This document shows positions 1 through 7,589 of a stretch of 12,930 nt of DNA, piece after piece (position 1 is the first letter of the stretch; each line of letters opens with the position of its first letter). The DNA comes from CAYUNA01 sp047629355 (GTDB taxonomy: Bacteria > Bacteroidota > Bacteroidia > Chitinophagales > Saprospiraceae): positions 1-12,930 of the forward strand of contig JBLHWU010000188.1 in the NCBI GenBank assembly GCA_047629355.1, given 5' to 3'. A program made the translations under genes and the position numbers. The notes below the pieces were generated by a model. That model was not told where the DNA came from, ran no database searches, and saw only the letters and a list, made by a program, of their open reading frames with translations.

Positions 1-2
1 GT

Positions 3-1049
3 AATGGTGTTTCTACTTTTGACTTGGTAAAAATTAGCAAGCACATCTTGAACACTGAATCTTTGGATTCTCCGTACAAAATGATTGCTGCTGATGCAAA
101 CAACTCTGGTACAATTACGACTTTGGATTTAGTTCAAATCCGTAAATTGATCCTTTTCATCTCTGATGATTTCGCTAACAACTCTTCTTGGAGATTTGTT
201 GACGCTGACTATAACTTCCCGAATGCAACTAACCCTTGGGCTGAAGCATTCCCTGAAGTAATTAGCTTGAATGACGTATCTGCTGCTGATTTGAACAACA
301 ACTTTGTTGCTGTGAAAATTGGTGATGTGAACGGTTCTGCTGCTGCTAACCAATTGTTGGGAGCTGACGACCGTAACATGACAGGTGCATTGACTTTGAC
401 TGCTGCTGACGTAGCAATGAAAGCTGGTGAAACTTACACAGTAGAAGTATCTGCTGCTAACTTCAACAACTTCGGTTACCAATTCACTATGAATTTCGAT
501 GTTAACGCAATGGAATTTGTATCTGTAGGTAACGGATTGGCAACTGCTGAAAACTTCGGTTTGACTATGTTGTCTGAAGGTGCTATCACTGCAAGTTACT
601 ACAACGCTAACGCGGTACGAGTAGCTGCTGCTGATGCAGTATTCACTTTGACTTTCGCTGCTAAAGCAGACGTTCAATTGAGCGAAGTATTGAGCATCAA
701 CTCTCGATACACTGCTGCTGAAGCATATGCTGCTAACGGTGATGTTCAAAATGTTGAGTTAGACTTCAACAACGGTTCTACTGTTGCTGGATTCGAATTG
801 TACCAAAACACACCAAACCCATTCGTTACTGAAACTTCTATTGGTTTCAACTTGGGTGCGGACAAAGCTGCTACAATTACTATCAGTGATATCTCTGGAC
901 GAGTAATTACAGTTATCGAAGTGGACGGCGTTAAAGGCTACAACAATGTTGTATTGTCTCGTAACGAAGTTGCTGCTTCTGGTATCTTGTACTACCAGTT
1001 AGATACTGATACGGACTCTGCTACTAAGAAAATGATTTTGATTGACTAA
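3..1049 (+). CDS. T9SS-exported surface protein with dockerin-like and cohesin-like domains (5' truncated)
   Basis: This is the C-terminal 348 residues of a longer protein; the frame is open to the window edge, so the true start lies upstream and the TTG at 24 is not a credible start. Numbering from the codon at 3, residues 1-50 are dockerin-like: the end of a first calcium loop (NGVSTFD), a helix (LVKISKHIL), then a full loop D31-A-N-N-S-G-T-I-T-T-L-D42 and a second helix. GDVNGSA near residue 105 may be a further calcium site. Residues of about 120-255 form a beta-rich cohesin-like region (AGETYTVEVSAANF, GYQFTMNFD). Residues 264-348 are a type IX secretion C-terminal sorting domain (FELYQNTPNPF, ISDISGRV, GILYYQL, ending KKMILID), which directs export across the outer membrane and is normally removed. 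It is a paralogue of the C-terminal third of the gene at 2239. Codon use is strongly biased (TTC, AAC, GCT, TTG, GGT), consistent with high expression. Ligand and role are unknown. Confidence 0.9.
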   Translation, partial: NGVSTFDLVKISKHILNTESLDSPYKMIAADANNSGTITTLDLVQIRKLILFISDDFANNSSWRFVDADYNFPNATNPWAEAFPEVISLNDVSAADLNNNFVAVKIGDVNGSAAANQLLGADDRNMTGALTLTAADVAMKAGETYTVEVSAANFNNFGYQFTMNFDVNAMEFVSVGNGLATAENFGLTMLSEGAITASYYNANAVRVAAADAVFTLTFAAKADVQLSEVLSINSRYTAAEAYAANGDVQNVELDFNNGSTVAGFELYQNTPNPFVTETSIGFNLGADKAATITISDISGRVITVIEVDGVKGYNNVVLSRNEVAASGILYYQLDTDTDSATKKMILID

Positions 1050-1062
1050 TCAATAAAAATAG

Positions 1063-1100
1063 TTGGTGGGGAATTCCTTCCCCACCAATTTTTATTTTTT
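1063..1100 (+). terminator. Intrinsic terminator after the first T9SS gene
   Basis: A perfect 11-bp stem (TTGGTGGGGAA at 1063-1073, TTCCCCACCAA at 1078-1088) with a 4-nt TTCC loop is followed directly by TTTTTATTTTTT. It lies 13 bp after the stop codon, as expected for a Rho-independent terminator. Confidence 0.92.
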
Positions 1101-1272
1101 GGGAAATCGACTCATTTAGATTTAGATTAAAGAAAGTAAGATAAAAATCTACGACACGAATTTGAATATGATTTAATGCTAAAAATTGTCCCTTTTTTTT
1201 CATGGGATTTAATTATAAAGTATAGCTGAAGACCCTTTTAAAATATATAAATTTAAATCGGTTTTTGGGATG

Positions 1273-1307
1273 GCCTCTTCTCCATATTGGAGAGGGGGCT
1301 TTTTTTA
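1273..1307 (+). terminator. Second intrinsic terminator
   Basis: A 12-bp stem (GCCTCTTCTCCA at 1273-1284, TGGAGAGGGGGC at 1288-1299, with two G-U pairs) closes a TAT loop and is followed by eight T. It lies about 170 bp beyond the first terminator. It is either a back-up terminator or the end of a short separate transcript. I could not find a clear consensus promoter between the two. Confidence 0.8.
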
Positions 1308-1310
1308 TTT

Positions 1311-1341
1311 AATTAAAAATTAAAAATTAAAAATTAAAAAT
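1311..1341. repeat. 7-bp tandem repeat (AATTAAA)
   Basis: Four perfect tandem copies of AATTAAA plus a partial fifth lie directly after the second terminator. This is a simple AT-rich array with no evident coding role. Copy number may vary between strains through replication slippage. Confidence 0.85.
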
Positions 1342-1401
1342 GTCTGTTCTAAAAGACATCACTACAAGGTATTTGACCCCCGTTTCTATCGTTTGACATG
1401 A

Positions 1402-1521
1402 GGAGTTTGAGGATGAAAAATGACTTTACAAAAATCATTTTTCATCCTCAAATCTACTTTTGCGTTGCCGCAGGCAACGCGCACTACAATATTTTAGAAA
1501 GCGTTCCTCTCTATTTCAAAA
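1402..1521 (+). repeat. Dispersed three-hairpin element, copy A
   Basis: This is the most diverged of three related intergenic copies (others at 6201 and 7590). Hairpin I has a perfect 18-bp stem (TTTGAGGATGAAAAATGA at 1406-1423 with 1435-1452) and an 11-nt loop. After a 9-nt spacer comes hairpin II: GCGTTGCC at 1462-1469, loop GCA, GGCAACGC at 1473-1480. Hairpin III is weak (1492-1500 with 1514-1521, one bulged A). The lead-in GGAGTTTGAGG and the GCGCACTA after hairpin II are shared with the other copies. A possible outer pair (TAAAAGACA at 1350-1358 with TATCTTTTA at 1532-1540) has one mismatch and is not convincing alone. No protein is encoded here. Confidence 0.8.
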
Positions 1522-1524
1522 CAA

Positions 1525-2238
1525 GAATTTCTATCTTTTAAATGTTAAATAATACTTTTTTCACATATAAAATATCCATTCTCAGCCTCTAACTTCATTG
1601 TGGCATAATTTTTATATTATAATAAAATATAAATCGAAATAAATCATAATACGTTTTATTTCAACTAAAAAACGTACACAATCTTACCAGACCTACACAG
1701 TCAAATGCTTTTTACAAAAAGGCAAATGATACTATTTTGAGAAAACAACACATTGAACATTTAGAATTACACATTCAACACTGTTATTTTAAAAAAGGCA
1801 AAAAGGCTATCGAGAAAACACACCTTCCAACCTTTTTTATATTTAGTTGATTCATTATTGAATTGATTGGTTATTTAGATTTTTGTAATAAAAAAATCGC
1901 CGCTATATCAATAATAAGGTCTCTATCTAAAATCCTTTTCAAAATAGTTTCCACAAATTTAAAATCAACATAACGTAGGCATTGCCCACTGTTGGCCGTC
2001 TGTCGTCTACCGTTAATTAACATTTGAAATGTCATTCAAATAGGCATTATTTCTATGCCCGGAAGTAACCGCCTGAATGAACTTTTTTATAAAAGAACGA
2101 ACAGGGAAAGTGTGCGTGCGTCAACCGTCCGCCGTCAACCGTGAGTCGTTTAAGTTTTTTCCATAATCCATTGAGAGGCAGCGCAGTCGAAGTCGAATCA
2201 ATTGCAAGCAACTCAGCTACTATTAACAAATTTTATTT
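1525..2238. other. Gene-free AT-rich intergenic region upstream of the second T9SS gene
   Basis: I find no credible gene, tRNA or clear consensus promoter here. It contains two AT-rich palindromes: TTTATATT/AATATAAA at 1611-1633, and ACGTTTT/AAAACGT at 1651-1675. A short direct repeat, CGTCAACCGT, occurs at 2119-2128 and 2133-2142, with a similar CGTCTACCGT near 2014. A segment around 2171-2196 (GGCAGCGCAGTCGAAG) looks like a fragment of a dispersed repeat. The promoter of the gene at 2239 must lie in this region, but I cannot place it. Confidence 0.5.
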
Positions 2239-5200
2239 ATGAAACACAGTCAATTCATCCACAAGAAAACAGTACAGTTACTGGCCATCTTGGGAATCAT
2301 TTTACTTCCCAATTTCCTAACTGCCCAATGCTCCTTCCTCGCATTCAATAACGACTTGCAAATCAGCGTCGGACTCACTTGCGAGGCGATTATTACGAAA
2401 GACGTTGTCTTAGAGAACGACCAAGATTGTCCTGATGACGTAACGATTACGCTATCAACTATGAACGGCGTTTTCATTACTTCTGGCACGAACCAGGCGA
2501 CTTTACCAAGCGGTTTCGAGGGAACAACTATCCAAATTACGATAGCGCACCCGAACGGCTTGAATGGCACAACCAACGCCGTGATTGAAGACAAAATCAA
2601 ACCGTTCTTCACGCAATGCGACAACATCACAATTGATTGTACGACGCCTGTTGATCCTGCGGCTATGGCAGCTGTAATTGCAACAGATAACTGCGATGCA
2701 GCCGTTACCTTGAATGTCAATACAGTCTCGACTTTTGGTCCAAATTGTTCAGGAGGTACATTTATTTATTCGATTATTAAGGAATACACTGCCGTCGATA
2801 ATTTTGGTAACGACAGCACTTGCGTACAAACCATTTTAATTGACCGACCAGATTTATCACAAGTCGTTTTTCCAGCGGGCATCGCGATTGATTGCGGTCA
2901 GACTGCTGATGTTTCATTGACTGGAATGCCACTTTTAAATGGTAATCCAATTGACAATAACGGCTTCTGTAATTTCGTCGTTTCGATGGAAGATGACATC
3001 GCGTCTATTTGTGCGCCAGGTGGTTTTCAAATTTTGCGAGAATGGCGGGTTTTCAACTGGTGTACAAATACCGAAGTGACCGAAACGCAAATTATCAACG
3101 TAGAAGATACAACTGCGCCAATAATTATATGTCCTGAAGATCAAGTAGTTAGCACTGACCCTGGTCTTTGTTCGACAACGGTAACTTTACCTCAGCCAAC
3201 TGCTACGGACGATTGTAGTAACGTCACTTTTTCTGTAAATACCAGTTATGGTCAGACTAATTTTAACCCATTTTCAGGCTTAGGTTTAGGTACTTTTACC
3301 GTAACTTATACGGCGACAGATGGCTGTAACAATCCCTCAGTTTGTACTATTAATTTAACCGTTGAAGACAACGAAGAACCAATTTCAGTTTGTGACGAAA
3401 TTACCAATGTTTCTTTATCTTCTAACGGCATGGCTGAGGTCAATGCAACCGTTTTTGACGACGGCAGTTTTGACAATTGCTCTAGTGTTTATTTTGAAGT
3501 ACAAAGAGATATGACAGACTTCTCGCCAACGGTTACTTTTGATTGTAATGACGTTGGAAATATGGTGATGGTCGTTGTCAAAGTGACAGAAAATTTAAAC
3601 CCAAATTCCTTTGCAATCTGTATGGTTTCCGTAGATGTAGAAGACGCACTTCCACCCGTTTTGGCTTGTCCAATCGATATGACAGTTGATTGCGATAATG
3701 ATTTTACCGATTTATCCGTTTTTGGCGCACCTACTTTTTTGGATAATTGTAATGCGACCCTTTCGGAAACATCCAATGTGAATTTGACCAACTGCGGAAC
3801 CGGTAGCATCACACGCACCTTTACTGCAACGGATGATTCAAATAATACGAGCAACTGCACACAAATGATTATGGTTGAAAATCAGACGCCATTTGATGGT
3901 TTAACGATTCAATTTCCGCCTGACTACGAATTGATAAATGCCTGTATTCAACCTGATCAACTTGACCCCGCAGACTTGCCAACCAGCCCGATTAACTATT
4001 CGATGCCGGAGGTAAATTCAGAGGCGTGTGCGATGATTGCGACAAGTTTTCAAGACCAATTGTTTACGATTGCTTTTCCAGCTTGTTATAAGATTGTGCG
4101 AACGTGGTCGGTGATTGATTGGTGTACTTATGATGCAATGAATCCAGCAGCAGGTGGTATTTGGACCAGTCAACAAATTATTAAATTACTCGATACGACT
4201 GTACCTGTTGTAACGGCTTGTCCAGCAGATATTACAGTTGGTGTCGGCACGGATTGTATGTTTGGAACAGTGAATGTATCCAGCATGAATGCGACGGATT
4301 GTAGCCCGAATTTAACATACACAAACGATTCTCCATTTGCAACTGGAAACGGTGCAAATGTCAGCGGTCAATACCCATTGGGCATACAAAACGTAACGAT
4401 TTCAGTAGAAGATGGCTGTGGCAACCTATCCAATTGCCAAGTAGAGGTGACAGTCGCCGACTTGAACTCACCAGCTCTAATCTGCGACGACGGAATCGTA
4501 GTAGAATTACAGCAAATGACAGGCGGAATTATGGCAATGACACCCGTGTTTTTGTTTGAAGAAGGCACCACGGATAATTGTACGGATTACGATGATTTGG
4601 TATTCACTATCCGACGCGCAAGTGATTTGACAGCACCAACGGCAACTGTTTTGACCTTTGATTGTAATGACGAAGGCAATACCGTTGATGTACAAATGTG
4701 GGTGACAGATCAAAGTGGTAATTCGGATTTTTGCCAAACGTTTGTGGAGGTACAAGACAATATGAATCTATGTCCTAATGCACCATTAGTTGCGGGAATT
4801 CAAGGAGAAATTGAAACAGAAATGGCAGAAGAAGTCGAGGAAGTGAGCGTGATGATTTCAAGTAATTCTAATGCTTTGCCGGATATGACAGGCTTGGAAG
4901 GTAGTTTTGCTGTGCCAGATTTGCCTTTGGGACAATCGTATACGGTCGTTCCAGAGAAAGATATAGACGCTGGAAATGGTGTCACGACTTTTGATTTGGT
5001 AAAATTATCGAAGCACATTTTAGACATTCAATTATTGGATTCTCCATACAAAGTGATTGCGGCAGATGTCAACAATTCTGGTCATTTGACGACGCTTGAT
5101 TTGGTACACATGCGCAAGTTGATTTTGCAAGTGTATGACGAATTTCCAGGCAATACCTCTTGGCGTTTTGTGGATAAAGATTACGCTTTTGCCAATCCAG

Positions 5201-6039
5201 AAAATCCATTGAATGAGGATTATCCAGAGATTGTTACCGTTGAAAATTTGACCGCAGAAGGTGCGATAAGCAATTTCTATGGTATTAAAATCGGTGATTT
5301 GAACAACTCCGCTATAGCGAACAATTTGTTGGGCGCGGATGACCGAAGCTTTACCGGTGAAATCAATTTATCTATTGACAATCAAGCGGTTAAAAAAGGA
5401 GAAACGGTGACTATACCTTTCAAGGCAACTGATTTTAAAGATATCATTGGCTATCAATTTTCTTTAGAATTTGAGGAGAACTTGTTAGAATTTGTAGAAA
5501 TGCAAGCAGGCGAGTTGAAAGATTTGACTACAGACAATTTTGGGTTCACCCAATTACAAAACGGAATAGTAACGAGTAGCTGGCACACAACTGGGCAGCC
5601 TGCACTTGTGGATGATGGGAAAACCATCTTTTATATGGAATTCAAAGCTTTGGCGGATGTCGAACTCAAGGACATCATACGCATTAATTCTGCCGCAACC
5701 GTAGCCGAAGGTTACAATGTAGCAGAAGAGTTATTGGACATTCGACTCCAATTTAACGATGCCGGCAATACCGCCAAAGCCTTTGAATTATTGCAAAATC
5801 GCCCGAATCCATTTGCAGAAACGACCGAGATTGGCTTCTATTTGCCAAATGCGAGTTCTGTAAATTTGACTGTTTTTGATTTGTCTGGTAAAGTGTTGAA
5901 AACATACGCTAAATACATGGAAGTTGGTCATCACAAAATGAAGGTTGACCGCGCAGATTTACCAGCGATGGGTGTGTTGTATTACCGTTTGGAAACGGCG
6001 GAAGATACGGCGACGCGCAAAATGGTGGTGATAAAATAA
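2239..6039 (+). CDS. Large T9SS-exported multidomain surface protein (HYR-like repeats, dockerin-like, cohesin-like)
   Basis: The gene encodes 1,266 residues. Residues 1-30 are a signal peptide (basic start, hydrophobic LLAILGIILLPNFL, likely cut near TAQ-C). Residues 31-850 are Cys-rich beta modules. Two are clear HYR-like domains (about 292-378 and 652-742, pattern D-TxPxxxxCP...TATDxCxN), with a more degenerate one at 469-548. The D-N-C motif recurs throughout, suggesting disulphide-stabilised extracellular repeats. Residues 209-468 and 557-840 look like a duplicated super-module. Residues 853-903 form a small carboxypeptidase-regulatory-like beta segment leading into the dockerin-like region: loops D908-D919 and D943-D954 (DVNNSGHLTTLD), each followed by a helix. 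Residues of about 1035-1165 are cohesin-like. Residues 1182-1266 are a type IX sorting domain (FELLQNRPNPF, VFDLSGKV, GVLYYRL, RKMVVIK). The likely fate is export through T9SS to the cell surface or medium. Adhesion or matrix function is inferred, not shown. ATG 2239 is the first in-frame start and gives a proper signal peptide. Confidence 0.93.
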   Translation: MKHSQFIHKKTVQLLAILGIILLPNFLTAQCSFLAFNNDLQISVGLTCEAIITKDVVLENDQDCPDDVTITLSTMNGVFITSGTNQATLPSGFEGTTIQITIAHPNGLNGTTNAVIEDKIKPFFTQCDNITIDCTTPVDPAAMAAVIATDNCDAAVTLNVNTVSTFGPNCSGGTFIYSIIKEYTAVDNFGNDSTCVQTILIDRPDLSQVVFPAGIAIDCGQTADVSLTGMPLLNGNPIDNNGFCNFVVSMEDDIASICAPGGFQILREWRVFNWCTNTEVTETQIINVEDTTAPIIICPEDQVVSTDPGLCSTTVTLPQPTATDDCSNVTFSVNTSYGQTNFNPFSGLGLGTFTVTYTATDGCNNPSVCTINLTVEDNEEPISVCDEITNVSLSSNGMAEVNATVFDDGSFDNCSSVYFEVQRDMTDFSPTVTFDCNDVGNMVMVVVKVTENLNPNSFAICMVSVDVEDALPPVLACPIDMTVDCDNDFTDLSVFGAPTFLDNCNATLSETSNVNLTNCGTGSITRTFTATDDSNNTSNCTQMIMVENQTPFDGLTIQFPPDYELINACIQPDQLDPADLPTSPINYSMPEVNSEACAMIATSFQDQLFTIAFPACYKIVRTWSVIDWCTYDAMNPAAGGIWTSQQIIKLLDTTVPVVTACPADITVGVGTDCMFGTVNVSSMNATDCSPNLTYTNDSPFATGNGANVSGQYPLGIQNVTISVEDGCGNLSNCQVEVTVADLNSPALICDDGIVVELQQMTGGIMAMTPVFLFEEGTTDNCTDYDDLVFTIRRASDLTAPTATVLTFDCNDEGNTVDVQMWVTDQSGNSDFCQTFVEVQDNMNLCPNAPLVAGIQGEIETEMAEEVEEVSVMISSNSNALPDMTGLEGSFAVPDLPLGQSYTVVPEKDIDAGNGVTTFDLVKLSKHILDIQLLDSPYKVIAADVNNSGHLTTLDLVHMRKLILQVYDEFPGNTSWRFVDKDYAFANPENPLNEDYPEIVTVENLTAEGAISNFYGIKIGDLNNSAIANNLLGADDRSFTGEINLSIDNQAVKKGETVTIPFKATDFKDIIGYQFSLEFEENLLEFVEMQAGELKDLTTDNFGFTQLQNGIVTSSWHTTGQPALVDDGKTIFYMEFKALADVELKDIIRINSAATVAEGYNVAEELLDIRLQFNDAGNTAKAFELLQNRPNPFAETTEIGFYLPNASSVNLTVFDLSGKVLKTYAKYMEVGHHKMKVDRADLPAMGVLYYRLETAEDTATRKMVVIK

Positions 6040-6072
6040 TTTAAAAAAAAACCGATTTCAATATAAAACTAG

Positions 6073-6110
6073 GTCCTTATCTGTACGTCAGATAAGGGCT
6101 TTTTTGTTTT
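6073..6110 (+). terminator. Intrinsic terminator after the second T9SS gene
   Basis: An 11-bp stem (GTCCTTATCTG at 6073-6083, CAGATAAGGGC at 6089-6099, one G-U pair) with loop TACGT is followed by TTTTTTGTTTT. It lies 33 bp after the stop codon. Confidence 0.92.
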
Positions 6111-6200
6111 CTAATCAGACAGGGTTGTATCACGGATTGGACGGATTTAAACTTATTTCTATTAGGTCTGATACCGTTTTGTCTGAATTTTTAAAAAAAA

Positions 6201-6425
6201 TGGTTCTTTGACAAATCCAGTGAAATATGAGTTTATTTAATTCGCATTCCTAAAGGGAGTTTGAGGGACAAAATGGTTTTGCAAAACCCGTTTTTGTCCC
6301 TCAAAACTTCAACCGCGCTGCCGCAGGCAGCGCGCACTGTGTTTTTGAAGCTCGAAAACCGTAAGATTTTCTCACTTCTTAAAATCCAAGGAATACTTTG
6401 TTCCACGGGATTTGTCAAAGAACCA
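6201..6425 (+). repeat. Dispersed three-hairpin element, copy B, bounded by an 18-bp inverted repeat
   Basis: The outer arms match perfectly: TGGTTCTTTGACAAATCC at 6201-6218 and its reverse complement at 6408-6425. Inside are the same modules as copies A and C. Hairpin I pairs 6260-6273 with 6292-6305, then 6275-6280 with 6283-6288, around the palindromic tip GGTTTTGCAAAACC. After a 9-nt spacer, hairpin II is CGCGCTGCC at 6314-6322, loop GCA, GGCAGCGCG at 6326-6334. Hairpin III is degenerate (GAAG 6347-6350 with CTTC 6375-6378; GAAAA 6354-6358 with TTTTC 6367-6371). Short A-runs flank both outer ends, which could be a target duplication but are low complexity. An open frame of 76 codons on the minus strand here is a by-product of the repeat. 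Confidence 0.85.
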
Positions 6426-6483
6426 AAAAAATAACGCACCTGACCTAATTGAAATCCGTTCAAATCCGTATAACCATCCTATC

Positions 6484-6529
6484 TAATTTTGCAATTCTAA
6501 AACACCCTCCCCATAATTATTTACTTTTG
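6484..6529 (+). promoter_or_regulatory. Candidate -7 promoter elements for the TSUP gene
   Basis: Two matches to the Bacteroidota -7 consensus TAnnTTTG precede the gene: TAATTTTG at 6484-6491 and TACTTTTG at 6522-6529. The second ends 4 bp before the ATG at 6534, so its transcript would start at or next to the start codon and be leaderless. Neither has a good TTG -33 box at the usual 19-21 bp spacing, so both are tentative. Confidence 0.4.
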
Positions 6530-6533
6530 CAAA

Positions 6534-7292
6534 ATGGAATTACATCTCTACTTCATCGCAATTTTTGGCGGCTTAGTCGCAGGCTGCATCAACACCCTCG
6601 CAGGCAATGGTTCAGCGATAACCTTAACCATTTTGACGGAAGTTCTAGGCTTGCCAGGCAACGTAGCAAATGGCACAAATCGTTTGGGCGTCATGGCACA
6701 AAGTTCCGCCGCTACCTTCGCTTTTTATAACAATGGAAAGATAGATTGGGAACGCAGCAAATTGTATGTGATATTGACGACAATCGGTGCAATTGCAGGC
6801 GTTTTAGTTGCTATTTGGGTTAGCAATGAGCAATTTTTAAAGGTCTTTCGGTACTTAATGGTCGTGATGTTGTTTGTCATTTTAGTCAAACCAAAACGCT
6901 GGCTGCGAAAAGTAACAGTGACCTCCAAACCGAATTTATGGATAGCGATTCCTGCATTTTTATTGCTCGGGTTTTACGGTGGTTTTATCCAAATGGGCAT
7001 GGGCATTTTATTTCTTGCCACGATGGTTTTGGGGGCAAAATGGAGTATTATGGACTCAAATGTGATTAAGTCGATGATTGTTGCGATTTACACAATTGTC
7101 GTCATTGCGATATTTCAATGGAAAGGCTTGATTGATTGGGAAATCGGTGGAATTATTGCCATTGGACAAATGACAGGCGGTTGGTTAACCGCTAATTTTG
7201 CCTCAAAAAATGAACAGGCGAATGTATGGGCACATCGGTTATTGGTCATAATGGTTGTCGTGGCGGTTTTACGATTATTTGGGGTGTTTTGA
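6534..7292 (+). CDS. Sulfite exporter TauE/SafE (TSUP) family membrane protein
   Basis: A 252-residue, very hydrophobic inner-membrane protein with about seven to eight predicted transmembrane segments, the usual size for this family. The family's internal duplication is visible. The N-terminal half has FGGLVAGCINTLAGNGSAIT followed by LGLPGNVANGTNRLGV (about 11-53). The C-terminal half has LLGFYGGFIQMGMGILFLAT followed by VLGAKWSIMDSNVIKSMIVA (about 144-184). The cytoplasmic linker near 119-133 is basic (KPKRWLRKVTVTSKP). TSUP proteins move small organic or inorganic anions such as sulfite, sulfoacetate, taurine-derived compounds or thiosulfate. The substrate cannot be told from sequence, and no sulfur-metabolism gene lies nearby. 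It appears to be a single-gene unit between two copies of the hairpin element. The start is fixed by the first ATG and the promoter-like sequence just before it. Confidence 0.88.
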   Translation: MELHLYFIAIFGGLVAGCINTLAGNGSAITLTILTEVLGLPGNVANGTNRLGVMAQSSAATFAFYNNGKIDWERSKLYVILTTIGAIAGVLVAIWVSNEQFLKVFRYLMVVMLFVILVKPKRWLRKVTVTSKPNLWIAIPAFLLLGFYGGFIQMGMGILFLATMVLGAKWSIMDSNVIKSMIVAIYTIVVIAIFQWKGLIDWEIGGIIAIGQMTGGWLTANFASKNEQANVWAHRLLVIMVVVAVLRLFGVF

Positions 7293-7302
7293 GACTAAAA
7301 AA

Positions 7303-7332
7303 TTGCTTTTAAAGAAATAAATCTTAGTTTTG
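7303..7332 (+). promoter_or_regulatory. Consensus Bacteroidota promoter
   Basis: TTG at 7303-7305, a 19-bp gap, then TAGTTTTG at 7325-7332 fit the TTG-N19-21-TAnnTTTG consensus. The predicted transcription start, about 7336-7339, coincides with the first base of the inverted-repeat structure that follows. It is about 490 bp upstream of the cyclase start, so it serves either a small RNA or a long leader. Confidence 0.6.
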
Positions 7333-7336
7333 TATA

Positions 7337-7524
7337 CGGGAATGAGTAAAGAATAATTTACAACACTTTTGAGTTTCTTTGGGCTTTATTTTCCTTTTAA
7401 AATCAGTCATAGTATCAATAATATTTCTTCTTTTAAAAGAAAACTAAAGTTCAAATTAATTACAGACATTACTTACAACTTATTCTTTGCTCATTCCTCA
7501 GCCAAGGATTTCACAATATTTTTT
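7337..7524 (+). ncRNA. Candidate structured small RNA (rod-like, closed by an 18-bp terminal stem)
   Basis: No protein is encoded here. GGAATGAGTAAAGAATAA at 7339-7356 pairs with 7480-7497; the only non-Watson-Crick position is a U-G pair in RNA. Nested inside are a second stem (7365-7376 with 7441-7450, two bulged bases) and a third (CTTTTAAAA 7394-7402 with 7431-7439), giving one long interrupted hairpin. A consensus promoter places the 5' end exactly at the outer stem. A six-T run at 7519-7524 lies 21 bp after the closing arm and is a possible 3' end, though not a classical terminator. The shape (terminal stem, open middle, apical stem) recalls 6S RNA, but I see no sequence signature proving that. 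It could equally be a MITE-like inverted repeat or part of the cyclase leader. Confidence 0.45.
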
Positions 7525-7589
7525 CAGCCAAACACTTCAAAATAACAACTCCTTATTATTGGCAGATTAATTTTTGACATCATATTAAG

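Noticed and set aside
129..749. A 206-codon open frame on the minus strand
   Set aside because: It lies wholly inside the first T9SS gene. Its Ser/Val/Cys-rich composition is the mirror of GCT/AAC-rich codons on the other strand, and it has no domain or start signal.
1455..1462. TACTTTTG within copy A as a promoter -7 box
   Set aside because: It matches TAnnTTTG, but no TTG lies 19-21 bp upstream, and the matching positions in copies B and C do not keep it.
2165..2200. GGCAGCGCAGTCGAAG segment as part of a dispersed repeat or insertion sequence
   Set aside because: It looks like fragments often seen in Bacteroidota intergenic repeats, but no second copy or inverted partner is present in this window.
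6233..6463. A 76-codon minus-strand frame in the gap before the TSUP gene
   Set aside because: It spans the hairpin element and its inverted repeat. It is open only by chance, with no ribosome site or recognisable protein.
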